64,000 nt of DNA. Source: Parathalassolituus penaei (GTDB taxonomy: Bacteria > Pseudomonadota > Gammaproteobacteria > Pseudomonadales > Oceanobacteraceae). Under the pieces are notes generated by a model that saw only the letters and a program-made list of their open reading frames with translations, was not told where the DNA came from and did no database searches. The DNA lies in the NCBI RefSeq assembly GCF_026626885.1, contig NZ_JAPNOA010000026.1, positions 124,001 through 188,000 of the forward strand, read 5' to 3'. Below, one piece after another: positions 10,828 through 19,532 of the stretch. The position numbers and the translations under genes are program-made. Within the stretch, counting starts at the first letter, position 1. Each line of letters begins with the position of its first letter.

Positions 10828-11853
10828 GTGGGAATCCGGACTGCAACTGTCATCGGAGGGGGTAGCTTTGGTACTGTTATCGCCAACATTCTGGCCGATA
10901 ACAATATTCAGGCTATTCAATGGTTACGTAATCCTGATATTGCGGACGCCATTAACCAGCAACATCTGAACCCTCAATACCTGCCGGGTATCGCCCTCAA
11001 TCCAGCATTGCGTGCCACCAATGACCTCGAAGAGGCAGTGACCGATGCTGATGTGATCTTTGTATCGGTGCCAAGCAAGTCCGTGCGGGAGGTGGTAACC
11101 GCATTTGCGCCGTTTATCACGGAACGTCAGGCTCTGGTCAGCACCACCAAGGGCATTGAGCCGGATGGTTTTCATCTGATGAGTGAGGTTATACGGGAAA
11201 TATTTCCGAATAACCCGATTGGTGTTCTGAGCGGCCCTAACCTGGCCAAGGAAATTGCCAAGAAAGAGCTCGCTGCAACAGTGATTGCAAGTGAAAATAG
11301 TGAGTTACGTCGTGATGTTCAGGAATCGCTCAGCTGTGCCTATTTCCGTGTGTACGCCTCCAACGACCTCTACGGCGTTGAGCTGGGCGGCGCGCTGAAA
11401 AATATCTATGCCATCGTGTCCGGCTTTGTTGCCGCGCTGGGCATGGGTGAAAACACCAAAAGTATGATCATTACCCGTTCGCTGGCTGAGATGAGCCGGT
11501 TTGCGGTAGCTATGGGTGCTAACCCGCTGACCTTTTTGGGGTTGTCGGGAGTCGGTGATCTGGTAGTGACTTGCATGTCACCACTGAGCCGTAACTTTCG
11601 TGTTGGTTACGCTATTGGAGCCGGCAAAACCCTCGATGAAGCCGTTAATGAACTGGGGGAGGTTGCTGAAGGTGTTAATACCTTGCGTTATGTCAGGGCA
11701 AAGGCTGCGGAATCCGGTATCTATATGCCGCTGGTGATGGGTGCCTACGAAGTTCTGTTTCGGGGGGCCGATCCGCGCGCCGTTGCTCAGGGTCTGATGA
11801 AAGGTGAACATGCGTCCGATGTGGACTTTGCGTTACCTAAACATGAAATCTGA
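10828..11853 (+). CDS. gpsA: Glycerol-3-phosphate dehydrogenase [NAD(P)+]
   Basis: A 341-residue biosynthetic enzyme that reduces dihydroxyacetone phosphate to sn-glycerol-3-phosphate for phospholipids. The Rossmann motif GGGSFGTVIANIL opens the protein; the catalytic lysine region GGALKNIYAI and the C-terminal GVGDLVVTC motif are present. It starts at GTG 10828 behind TGGAGGGG (10816-10822). It sits 36 bases after hsbA and 9 bases before the DUF4389 gene, so a shared transcript is likely. Confidence 0.94.
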   Translation: MGIRTATVIGGGSFGTVIANILADNNIQAIQWLRNPDIADAINQQHLNPQYLPGIALNPALRATNDLEEAVTDADVIFVSVPSKSVREVVTAFAPFITERQALVSTTKGIEPDGFHLMSEVIREIFPNNPIGVLSGPNLAKEIAKKELAATVIASENSELRRDVQESLSCAYFRVYASNDLYGVELGGALKNIYAIVSGFVAALGMGENTKSMIITRSLAEMSRFAVAMGANPLTFLGLSGVGDLVVTCMSPLSRNFRVGYAIGAGKTLDEAVNELGEVAEGVNTLRYVRAKAAESGIYMPLVMGAYEVLFRGADPRAVAQGLMKGEHASDVDFALPKHEI

Positions 11854-11862
11854 GGAGTAAAC

Positions 11863-12174
11863 ATGCGAGATTCTGAATTCAAGTCCAATCTGACGTCAGA
11901 TCGCTTTTGGCTGCGGACCATTTATACCGTTATCTTCGTGATCGTTGTTCGCGTCCTTGATCTGATGTTGCTGTTACTGACTCTGGTTCAATGGGTTTAT
12001 CAGCTGTTGAGTGGCCGTGGCCATGACAGGCTGAACGGCTTTTGCCATGCGTTGGGTGAATACTACCGTCAGGTGGTACATTATCTGACCGGCTGTACCG
12101 ATGAAAAACCTTACCCATTCAGTGACTGGCCAAAACAGCAGGGCGCCCCTGCAAAAGAGGTTAGATCTGAGTGA
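11863..12174 (+). CDS. DUF4389 family membrane protein
   Basis: A 103-residue protein with one strong membrane segment (FVIVVRVLDLMLLLLTLVQW, about residues 25-46) and a soluble C-terminus containing GEYYRQVVHYLTG and FSDWP, the hallmark pattern of DUF4389. The function of the family is unknown. In gammaproteobacteria a gene like this commonly lies between gpsA and sixA, as here: it starts 9 bases after gpsA and its stop overlaps the sixA start by four bases. Confidence 0.8.
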   Translation: MRDSEFKSNLTSDRFWLRTIYTVIFVIVVRVLDLMLLLLTLVQWVYQLLSGRGHDRLNGFCHALGEYYRQVVHYLTGCTDEKPYPFSDWPKQQGAPAKEVRSE

Positions 12175-12635
12175 AAATCTGTATTGTTCGGCATGGTGCC
12201 GCCGTTATTGGCAGTCTGGATGACGCGCATCGTCCACTGACCGAAAAAGGCGTGGTTCAGGCTCAGGCTGCGGGGCGCTGGTTGGCAACGCAGGAATGGA
12301 ATGACCCCGTTATACTGGTCAGTCCCTATTTTCGGGCTAAGCAGACAGCTGAAGCCATTCATCACTCATTACCATTGTGCTTGTTGGAGTCTGCCGCGCT
12401 TACACCAGATGCAGACGTCAATGCGCTCGTGGAAAGTTTTGGCGAAGCTGAGCGCGATCTGATTATTGTGTCGCACTTGCCACTGGTTGGTCATCTTGCG
12501 GCTTTGCTTGTTGATGGGCAGGTATTTGATCAACCATGGTCTCCAGCGGAGTGCTGGGTGCTATCCGGGGATGTCGCAGGACCGGCGTGTATGTCGGTGT
12601 CCGCTGTCTGGTATCCTGCTCTCGAAAATATCTGA
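12171..12635 (+). CDS. sixA: Phosphohistidine phosphatase SixA
   Basis: A 154-residue histidine phosphatase. The catalytic RHG motif is at the N-terminus (IVRHGAAV) and a second catalytic histidine is in VSHLPLVGHL. SixA removes phosphate from histidine phosphotransfer domains such as ArcB or from PTS proteins. The start is a GTG overlapping the DUF4389 stop (GTGA). A 7-bp inverted repeat (GTCAGCT/AGCTGAC, 12642-12661) follows the gene and could be a weak terminator or an operator for the next gene. Confidence 0.88.
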   Translation: MKICIVRHGAAVIGSLDDAHRPLTEKGVVQAQAAGRWLATQEWNDPVILVSPYFRAKQTAEAIHHSLPLCLLESAALTPDADVNALVESFGEAERDLIIVSHLPLVGHLAALLVDGQVFDQPWSPAECWVLSGDVAGPACMSVSAVWYPALENI

Positions 12636-12710
12636 TCGGTAGTCAGCTGTGTAAAGCTGACGGGCTTCTTGCCATAATGCGACCCTCCAGACCAGGAGGG
12701 GAGTATTTTG

Positions 12711-13571
12711 ATGCAAACTCTGGAATTACCCAGTCGTTACGGCATGTTGCCAGCATTAAGCTGGGGGCAGCCATCCGCCCAACCGGTGTTAGCCATTCAT
12801 GGCTGGCTCGACAACTCACTCAGTTTTGAACAGCTTGCGCCGCGTCTGGTTGAGCAATTCCCTCACTTCCGTTTTATTGCGGTTGATCTCCCCGGTCATG
12901 GCCTTGCTCCACATTTGCCTGCGGGTGTCTCTTATCCATTCTGGACCTGGTCTGAGGTTCTGGTCGACCTGTTGACCTTCTTTGGTCGGCCCATTCACGT
13001 GATGGGTCACTCCATGGGGGCGGCTGCAGCCTTATTGGTGGCTGGCAGCTGTCCGGAGCTGATGCGCTCACTGGTTTGTATTGATGCGCTTGGCCCTGCG
13101 ACCGGAACCCAGCAAAGCGCTGTGGAGCTGTTTCGCCGAGCCATGCTGGAACCAACAGGGCGTGCCTCGCCGGGTTTTCGTGAGCTGCAAGAGGCGATTG
13201 AACTACGCCGACGAGCAACCCCGTGGCTGACAGCAGAACAATTGCAAGCGATGGTCGCGCGCAATCTCGAGCATAGGGCAGGCCGTTGGCATTGGCGCAC
13301 TGATCCGCGATTGCGCAATCATTCGAGGATTCGTTTTACCGAGGATATGCTGGCCGGTTTTCTGGCGGGAGCGGACTTGCCGGTGCTGGTTGTTCGGGCA
13401 TCTAAAGGAATTCTTCCGGAAGAGATTATACAGCAACGCATGGCTTGTCTGCCTCGCGGCGAATTGGTTTCCCTTGTCGGGCATCACCACTGCCATATGG
13501 ATCCCGGCAGCTTGCCAGAGCTGGTCGTGGCGATCAGCCATTTTCTGAGGGAATGTGATTGTGCTGAATAA
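12711..13571 (+). CDS. Alpha/beta hydrolase
   Basis: About 286 residues with the alpha/beta-hydrolase core: oxyanion-hole region AIHGWLDNSLSF, FIAVDLPGHG, the nucleophile elbow GHSMGA, and a late histidine in VGHHHCHMDP. The start is the ATG at 12711, 7 bases after GGAGGGGAG. Substrate is unknown; similar proteins are annotated as esterases or serine hydrolases. A possible promoter with CATAAT at 12673-12678 lies just upstream. Its 3' end overlaps the DUF1461 gene by about 11 bases. Confidence 0.82.
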   Translation: MQTLELPSRYGMLPALSWGQPSAQPVLAIHGWLDNSLSFEQLAPRLVEQFPHFRFIAVDLPGHGLAPHLPAGVSYPFWTWSEVLVDLLTFFGRPIHVMGHSMGAAAALLVAGSCPELMRSLVCIDALGPATGTQQSAVELFRRAMLEPTGRASPGFRELQEAIELRRRATPWLTAEQLQAMVARNLEHRAGRWHWRTDPRLRNHSRIRFTEDMLAGFLAGADLPVLVVRASKGILPEEIIQQRMACLPRGELVSLVGHHHCHMDPGSLPELVVAISHFLRECDCAE

Positions 13572-14274
13572 GGTCTGGCAGCAGCAGTATGGCTGGTTCC
13601 TGGTGCTGTTAATGGCATTAATTGCCTGTCTGGGTTGGTCATGGCTGGTGTTGGCGCAGTTCGATTACGCGTATCCACTGTGGTACGACTGGCTGGATAT
13701 CGGTGAGCACATCAAACGCTTTGGACGCCAGAATCGGTTTATTCATGGTCTGGAGACGCTGCCCGTCTCAGAGCATGTTCGCTTATTTGCCGATATCTGC
13801 ACGGCCGTGCATAACGGTGGTGCGGGGCTCGCTGACATTCAGTTTGTATGGAAGGGGAATGGACAAGGGTTGTTACGCATGCCTGAGATTGAACACCTGC
13901 AGGATGTCGCCAATCTGATCGATCTGATGCGCAATGTCGTTCTGGTGGCGTCGGTCGTCGCTGTTGCAGGTTTGTTGTGGCTACGGCGGTCTTCTCGCCC
14001 GCGACTGGGGCTGCAAGCGGCTTTGCTGATAGGGCTGGTTTTAGTGCTGGGAACGATTGTGCTGATCGTTGGCCCAAAAGCGGTGTTCTACCAGTTTCAT
14101 GTCTGGATTTTTCCAGAGAATCATCAGTGGTTTTTTTATTATCAAGAGTCGCTGATGAGCACCCTGATGAAAGCGCCAGACCTGTTCGGTGCTATTGCCG
14201 TGGCGATTGTAGTGCCGGGCTTGATGCTGTTTGCGGCCTTGCTGGTATGGCTCGGCCGCACACAATCCAGATGA
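13561..14274 (+). CDS. DUF1461 (TIGR01906) integral membrane protein
   Basis: About 237 residues with an N-terminal membrane anchor, a periplasmic segment containing SEHVRLFADI, and three further membrane spans. The conserved FPENHQWFFYYQESLMSTLM block before the last span is typical of DUF1461. Function is unknown. Two GTG starts are possible; 13561 has GAGGGA eight bases upstream, while 13555 is too close to it. It overlaps the hydrolase gene and converges with the RluA-family gene, leaving only 11 bases between stops. Confidence 0.75.
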   Translation: MLNKVWQQQYGWFLVLLMALIACLGWSWLVLAQFDYAYPLWYDWLDIGEHIKRFGRQNRFIHGLETLPVSEHVRLFADICTAVHNGGAGLADIQFVWKGNGQGLLRMPEIEHLQDVANLIDLMRNVVLVASVVAVAGLLWLRRSSRPRLGLQAALLIGLVLVLGTIVLIVGPKAVFYQFHVWIFPENHQWFFYYQESLMSTLMKAPDLFGAIAVAIVVPGLMLFAALLVWLGRTQSR

Positions 14275-14285
14275 TCAGAGACTGA

Positions 14286-14906
14286 TCAGAAAGGCGGCTT
14301 GCACACGAAGGCGAGTCGCTCACCACTGGTTGGATGGGTGAAGTCCAGTTCGCGCGCGTGCAGACACATGATCGGCGTTTTTTGCTCGTCATAGTCTTTG
14401 CTGTAGAACGGATCACCGACCATTGGGTGGCCAATTTGCTGCATGTGCAGACGCAGCTGGTGTGATCGACCGGTCTTCGGATACAGCTCGACCCGGGTAT
14501 TGCCGTTTTCAACACCGAGTTTGCGCCAGCGCGTCAGTGCATAACGGCCCTCGGTATGACTGATCTTTTGCAGCGGGCGATTAGGCCAATCCACAATAAT
14601 CGGCATGTTGATGCAGCCGAGATTGCCTTTTACCACGCCGTTTACGAGGCTTTCATAGACCTTGCGGGTGGTCTGTTTTTCAAACTGCTGCTGAATAAAC
14701 GTCAGCGCGGCCTTGTTGCGGGCGTAAACGATGATGCCCGACGTGTCGCGATCCAGACGATGCACAATGTGCAGCTCACCCAGTTCGGCCGACAGCCGAC
14801 CAAACGCAGAATCCTTGTTGTGCAGGCCGGGAACACTGAGCAGGCCGCTCGGCTTGTTCAGCACCACAATCTGGTCGTCGAGAAACAATACGTGATCAAG
14901 AATCAT
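14286..14906 (-). CDS. rluA: RluA-family pseudouridine synthase
   Basis: A 206-residue pseudouridine synthase. The catalytic aspartate is in HRLDRDTSGIIVYA and the second family motif is KTGRSHQLRLH. There is no N-terminal S4 domain, and size and motifs resemble E. coli RluA, which modifies U746 of 23S rRNA and U32 of several tRNAs. TruC is a close relative, so the exact target is an inference. Confidence 0.85.
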   Translation of the reverse strand: MILDHVLFLDDQIVVLNKPSGLLSVPGLHNKDSAFGRLSAELGELHIVHRLDRDTSGIIVYARNKAALTFIQQQFEKQTTRKVYESLVNGVVKGNLGCINMPIIVDWPNRPLQKISHTEGRYALTRWRKLGVENGNTRVELYPKTGRSHQLRLHMQQIGHPMVGDPFYSKDYDEQKTPIMCLHARELDFTHPTSGERLAFVCKPPF

Positions 14907-14926
14907 GGGGTCTTTTCAAATCAGGA

Positions 14927-14950
14927 CTGCGGCAGACTGATCTGCCGCAG
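14927..14950 (-). terminator. Perfect 10-bp hairpin after trhP
   Basis: CTGCGGCAGA (14927-14936), 4-base loop, TCTGCCGCAG (14941-14950), eight bases past the trhP stop on the minus strand. The following U-tract is weak, so termination is likely but not certain. Confidence 0.6.
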
Positions 14951-14958
14951 TACGAGGA

Positions 14959-16320
14959 TTACTCGGCGTCTGGCAGGTTGCGAATCAGCATAACCTTGTC
15001 AGCGGTGTCGAGGTGAATATGGCCTGGCAGATCAATGTCGACCACAAAGCCTGAGCCTGGAGCGTCATCACGCACTTTGCCGTGGCGATCGGCGATGCCG
15101 TCCAGCTTGAAGGTGTGATTGCCAGTCGGGGTCATCAACTCCAGAGAGTCGCCGACCTGGAAGCGGTTGCGAACGTCCACACGTAGGCGACCGTTTTCCA
15201 GCGACATGGCCTCACCAACAAATTGCTGGCGAGTGCTGACGGAATTGCCGCGCTCGTAGTTCTGGTACTCGTCATGAACGTGGCGACGGAAGAAACCTTC
15301 GGTGTAACCACGGTTGGACATGTTTTCCAGAGTGTCCATCAGGCCCTTGTCAAAACCACGACCAGAAACCGCATCGTCAATCGCCTTGCGATAAGCCTGC
15401 GCAGTACGGGCAACGTAGTAGTGGGACTTGGTGCGACCTTCGATCTTCAGTGAGTGTACGCCCAGTTTCACCAGCTGTTCGATGTGCTGGATGGCGCGCA
15501 GGTCACGAGAGTTCATGATGTAGGTGCCGTGTTCGTCTTCAAACGCTGGCATGTACTCGTTCGGGCGAGTCGCTTCCTGCAACAGGAAAATCTGGTTGGT
15601 GGTGTCGCCGTCGCCAAGAGTTGGCGCGTGCGGATTAAACTGCGGCTGGCTTGGATCGAACTCCTGAACGCCGGCCGGAATCACGTCGCCAGAATCAGTT
15701 TCCTGAGCTTCGTGAGCATCGTATTTCCAGCGACAGGCGTTTGTGCAAGTGCCCTGGTTCGGATCGCGGTGGTTCATGTAACCAGACAGTAGGCAACGGC
15801 CAGAGTAGGCGATGCAGAGTGCGCCGTGAACAAACACCTCGATTTCCATTTCCGGAGAGCGTTCGCGGATTTCAGCAATTTCATCCAGCGACAGTTCGCG
15901 GGACAGAATGATGCGGCTTACGCCCTGGCGACGCCAGAACTCCACGGAAGCGTAGTTCACCACGTTGGCTTGTACAGACAGGTGTACCACCTGATCTGGC
16001 CAGCGATCTTTTACCATCATGATCAGGCCCGGGTCGGACATGATCAGCGCGTCCGGCTTCATTTCGATAACCGGCTGAATGTCACGCATGTAGGTGTCGA
16101 TTTTGCTGTTGTGCGGCGCAATGTTGCTGGCAACGTAGAATTGTTTGCCCAGCTCATGAGCACGACTGATGCCCTGGGCGAGGTTATCCAGGCTGAATTC
16201 GTTGTTGCGAACACGCAGGCTATAACGTGGCTGACCGGCGTAAACGGCATCCGCTCCATAAGCGAAAGCGTATTCCATACTTTTGAGGGTACCGGCCGGG
16301 GAAAGGAGTTCTGGTTTCAT
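14959..16320 (-). CDS. trhP: Peptidase U32-family tRNA hydroxylation protein TrhP (YegQ)
   Basis: A 453-residue U32-family protein. In E. coli TrhP (YegQ) is needed for prephenate-dependent hydroxylation of tRNA U34 to ho5U. Landmarks are the start MKPELLSPAG and the cysteine-rich block EVFVHGALCIAYSGRC...CTNACRW that binds an Fe-S cluster. The C-terminal beta-barrel-like domain ends near IDLPGHIHLDTADKV. It is followed by a perfect hairpin. Confidence 0.9.
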   Translation of the reverse strand: MKPELLSPAGTLKSMEYAFAYGADAVYAGQPRYSLRVRNNEFSLDNLAQGISRAHELGKQFYVASNIAPHNSKIDTYMRDIQPVIEMKPDALIMSDPGLIMMVKDRWPDQVVHLSVQANVVNYASVEFWRRQGVSRIILSRELSLDEIAEIRERSPEMEIEVFVHGALCIAYSGRCLLSGYMNHRDPNQGTCTNACRWKYDAHEAQETDSGDVIPAGVQEFDPSQPQFNPHAPTLGDGDTTNQIFLLQEATRPNEYMPAFEDEHGTYIMNSRDLRAIQHIEQLVKLGVHSLKIEGRTKSHYYVARTAQAYRKAIDDAVSGRGFDKGLMDTLENMSNRGYTEGFFRRHVHDEYQNYERGNSVSTRQQFVGEAMSLENGRLRVDVRNRFQVGDSLELMTPTGNHTFKLDGIADRHGKVRDDAPGSGFVVDIDLPGHIHLDTADKVMLIRNLPDAE

Positions 16321-16443
16321 ATCAGCTACAGGTGAAAGTGCGTTGAAGGCATTAAAAGGCGCGCAGTATATCAGGTCTTTATCTGTGCTCTAGCCAGGAT
16401 GGGGTGGATCTGGTGAAAAAATCACCAGTTCCATGTTCGAATG

Positions 16444-16965
16444 TCAGTCGTTGCTGACGCCGAACAGGCTGACGTCCATTTCGGACAGCCATTGGAAGTA
16501 GCGCTTGGCCAGCGGCAGCTGGCGGACTTCGGCGAATTCGGCTTCAAATTCCTGGCAGATGTCAGCCCAGTAGCCGCGCAGACCGCTGGTATCGGCACCG
16601 AGTGCGTCCATTTCATCGTAGAGGTCGCCGATGTTGTTCAGAATCAGTGCCGTATCGTCACATTCTTCGTCAAACAGGCTTTCAATCGATGCGTACAGTG
16701 CCGCACAGCTCAGTTCGCTGATGCGCCAGGCCAGGCTGTCATCTTCCGGACGAGCGTCGCGCCAGGCTTCAAAGGCTTCATAGAAGCGCGCAAGATTGTC
16801 GCGTGATTTAAGCTCGCCGCGCAGAAAAGCCGTTTGCTTGCTCAGAAGCTTTTCAAAGGCTTCGGTATCCAGGCCGTCGGCTTTTTCCATCTGGATGTGG
16901 GGCAGGTTGATCCGCGCCACTGCCAGACAAAATGCACTGCGAGCCACTGCGGTGGTCAGGTTCAT
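16444..16965 (-). CDS. Unknown acidic all-alpha protein
   Basis: A 173-residue protein I do not recognise. It is acidic, predicted mostly helical, with no signal peptide or membrane span; the C-terminal half holds RGYWADICQEFEAEFAEV and RYFQWLSEMDVSLFG. The start at 16965 has GAGG about eight bases upstream. It lies 17 bases after rlmG on the same strand, so it is probably the last gene of the operon that begins at 18430. Being acidic and small, it might mimic nucleic acid or act as a partner of a neighbour, but nothing shows this. Confidence 0.65.
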   Translation of the reverse strand: MNLTTAVARSAFCLAVARINLPHIQMEKADGLDTEAFEKLLSKQTAFLRGELKSRDNLARFYEAFEAWRDARPEDDSLAWRISELSCAALYASIESLFDEECDDTALILNNIGDLYDEMDALGADTSGLRGYWADICQEFEAEFAEVRQLPLAKRYFQWLSEMDVSLFGVSND

Positions 16966-16982
16966 TCAGGATTCCTCGTGAA

Positions 16983-18095
16983 TCAGAGTGGTCGGCGGCA
17001 GCGATACAGCATGAACTTCGGATTCTCGGCAATCACATCGGCCTTGCGGAAGAAACGCTTGAGTACCGGACGGTACGGCAGATGGCGGTTGGCGATCACC
17101 AGCAATTCGCCTTGTGGCTGCAAGCGGGCGGCGGACTGCTCGAACATCAACTCGGCAATGTCGGACATCTGCTTGTGACCATCGTGGAATGGCGGATTGC
17201 AGACGATGAAGTCAAACGTACCTGTCACATCTTCCAGCAGATCGCTATGCACTACCGTTGTCTGCAGGCCATTACGCTCAGCGTTGGCCGCAGCGCTTTC
17301 AACGGCCAGCAAGGAGTCGTCAGCCAGGGTCAGGTCGATGTCCGCGAAGCGTTTGGCCAGAGCGATGCCGAGCAGGCCGTTGCCACAGCCGAGATCGCAG
17401 ACCTTGCCTGACAGTGGCAATTGCAATGCCTGATGCTGTTCCAGCAGGAAGCGGGAGCCAATATCCTGACTGTTACGGCTGAATACACCTGGCAGGCCTT
17501 TTAATTCGACCTCTTGTTCAGGCTCATCCAGACGGTAGCCTTGCCAGAGGATTAACTGCTTGTCGGCTTGCGGCTGACTGATTTCCATCAGGCGCGCCTT
17601 GCGCTCGATTGGGTACTGACGGTATTCGCCGCTATTGGCTTCCAGCCAGTTCAGCCAACTGACTGGAATATGCTTGGCCATGCCAGCCAGGAAATAACGG
17701 GTGTCGGCTGGTAAGTGCTGTCGACAAATCTCAATCCAGTAGCGTAACTGGTCAAGATTTTTCGGGATTCTCAGGATAACCTGATGGGGCATGTCCTCGG
17801 CAGTAACGTCCACCAGCGCTTGCGGGTGTGAAACCCAACGCAGTGGCTGCTGCAGATGATTGCGCTCCATGTTGGCCAGAGTGGCGCGACGGGCGCAGGC
17901 GCTCTCGAGCCAGATCACTGGTCTGGCCAGTGAGCAGACGAGGGCGCCGTAGCGGTCGTTGATAACGAGGGTTGGTTTCTGTGCATCCAGTTGACGCAAA
18001 ACGTATTCGTCAGCGCTGTCCCAAGGGCGGGCGATATGCTCTGCAACCGGGGGCAGGCATTCGAGAGACAGTGCCTGCTGTTCCCAATATGGCAT
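16983..18095 (-). CDS. rlmG: 23S rRNA (guanine-N2) methyltransferase RlmG-like
   Basis: A 370-residue protein with two methyltransferase-like halves: a degenerate N-terminal one and an active C-terminal one with the AdoMet motif VCDLGCGNGLLG and catalytic NPPFHDG. E. coli RlmG (378 residues) methylates G1835 of 23S rRNA; RsmC has the same architecture, so a 16S G1207 enzyme is the alternative. The start overlaps the stop of the preceding small gene by one base (TGATG). Confidence 0.85.
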   Translation of the reverse strand: MPYWEQQALSLECLPPVAEHIARPWDSADEYVLRQLDAQKPTLVINDRYGALVCSLARPVIWLESACARRATLANMERNHLQQPLRWVSHPQALVDVTAEDMPHQVILRIPKNLDQLRYWIEICRQHLPADTRYFLAGMAKHIPVSWLNWLEANSGEYRQYPIERKARLMEISQPQADKQLILWQGYRLDEPEQEVELKGLPGVFSRNSQDIGSRFLLEQHQALQLPLSGKVCDLGCGNGLLGIALAKRFADIDLTLADDSLLAVESAAANAERNGLQTTVVHSDLLEDVTGTFDFIVCNPPFHDGHKQMSDIAELMFEQSAARLQPQGELLVIANRHLPYRPVLKRFFRKADVIAENPKFMLYRCRRPL

Positions 18096-18430
18096 CAGTA
18101 AATATCTTTAAAGTCTTTGGTTTCGAGCTGCTCAAGCAGGGTTTTTTCGCGCTCTTTGGTGCGCACTGCGGCAACTTCTTCCGGAGCATTAACCGGCGTT
18201 GCGACTGCAGCTTCTTCTTGCTTGCGTTGACGTGCTGTTTCACGGGCAACTTCCTGATCGCGTACTTCAGGATTTTCTGCCAGGAATTTTTCGTACACGG
18301 ATGGCACGCGGTTTTTAACGCGTTTGCCGGTCTGGCGGTCAAAGTTGGCTTCACGTTTCATTTTGGAACGGCTGCCGGTCTTGACGCTGTGAATTCGCTT
18401 CAGCGAGCGGGTCTTTTTCTGTCGGGTCAT
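18095..18430 (-). CDS. Small highly charged protein upstream of rlmG
   Basis: A 111-residue protein with a strongly basic N-terminus (TRQKKTRSLKRIHSVKTGS) and an acidic, probably helical C-terminus. The basic start is reminiscent of YihI-type GTPase-activating proteins and other ribosome-associated factors, but I cannot place it in a family. It is translationally coupled to rlmG, which makes a ribosome-related role plausible. Confidence 0.7.
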   Translation of the reverse strand: MTRQKKTRSLKRIHSVKTGSRSKMKREANFDRQTGKRVKNRVPSVYEKFLAENPEVRDQEVARETARQRKQEEAAVATPVNAPEEVAAVRTKEREKTLLEQLETKDFKDIY

Positions 18431-18547
18431 GATGTTTGGCCAGATATATCAAGGCGCGAATGATACCACGAAGGCGGCGTTTTACATCGAGGCAAATCCC
18501 GGTATTGTTGCGCCCCTGTTCTGACCACCTGATGGGAAACAAACCGA

Positions 18548-19486
18548 ATGTATTGGCAGTCGTTTGTGTTTACGATCCAGATTATCTTGCCAGTGTGCCT
18601 GCTGGTTGTGCTGGGTTACTACCTGCGTCATCGCAACATTGTTGATGAGCACTTTATTCAGGTCGGCTCGCGTCTGGTGTTCACCCTGACACTGCCGGTG
18701 CTGATGTTTATGGCGATTTCGAAGGTGCGATTTGAGAGTTCGTCGCATTTTGGATTAATGCTGTTTGTAGCAATCATCATTCTGCTGTCATGCTTGATCT
18801 CAGTGATCTGGGCGCGGGCAAGTGGCGTCAAGCGCGAAGATCAAAGCGCCTTTGTGCAGGCGGCCTTCAGAAGTAATCTCGGCATTATTGGTATCTCCAT
18901 GGTGGTCTATGCTTTTGGAGATGAAGGCACGCGTATTGGTGCGTTGGTGCTGGCGGTTGGTGTACCTATGTATAACCTGCTGTCGGTCATGGTGTTGGCG
19001 CATGGCCAGTCGGTAAACTGGAGCAAGCAGCTACTGCTGATTGCCAAGAACCCTCTGATCATTTCGATTGCGCTGGCGCTGCCATTCAGCATCTGGCAGA
19101 TCCATATTCCGGGTTCAGTTGAAAGTGCACTGAAAAGCATCGGCAATATGACGCTGCCATTGGCGCTGATTGGTGTTGGTGGAACTCTGGATTTGTCGGC
19201 CTTGCGTGCAGCGAACAAAACGACTATCCAGATTTCATTGCTCAAGCTGATCGTTCTACCTGCTTTGTCCGTGGTCGTAGCTCTTTTGGTGGGAATTCGA
19301 GGGGTTGAGCTGGGCGTTGTTGCTCTGATGCTTGGTAGTCCTACCGCGGCTGCTGCATTTGTGATGGCTAGCAGCATGGGAGCTAATCGGGTTTTGACTG
19401 CGAATGCGGTCGCCGTCACGACTTTGGGCTCATTGGTGACGATGGGTGGAATTTTCTATGTTTTAAGGGTTACTGCGCTGGTATAG
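18548..19486 (+). CDS. AEC-family (auxin efflux carrier-like) transporter
   Basis: A 312-residue membrane protein with about ten spans. The N-terminal half contains LPVCLLVVLGYYLR and the C-terminal half GSPTAAAAFVMASSMGAN, the conserved patch of the bacterial AEC family (malonate/malate or other carboxylate permeases). It is divergent from the rlmG operon. Substrate is unknown. Confidence 0.85.
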   Translation: MYWQSFVFTIQIILPVCLLVVLGYYLRHRNIVDEHFIQVGSRLVFTLTLPVLMFMAISKVRFESSSHFGLMLFVAIIILLSCLISVIWARASGVKREDQSAFVQAAFRSNLGIIGISMVVYAFGDEGTRIGALVLAVGVPMYNLLSVMVLAHGQSVNWSKQLLLIAKNPLIISIALALPFSIWQIHIPGSVESALKSIGNMTLPLALIGVGGTLDLSALRAANKTTIQISLLKLIVLPALSVVVALLVGIRGVELGVVALMLGSPTAAAAFVMASSMGANRVLTANAVAVTTLGSLVTMGGIFYVLRVTALV

Positions 19487-19532
19487 TGACAAACTTGCGC
19501 TCAATGTGACATTTTTTGGATCGGTGACGAAA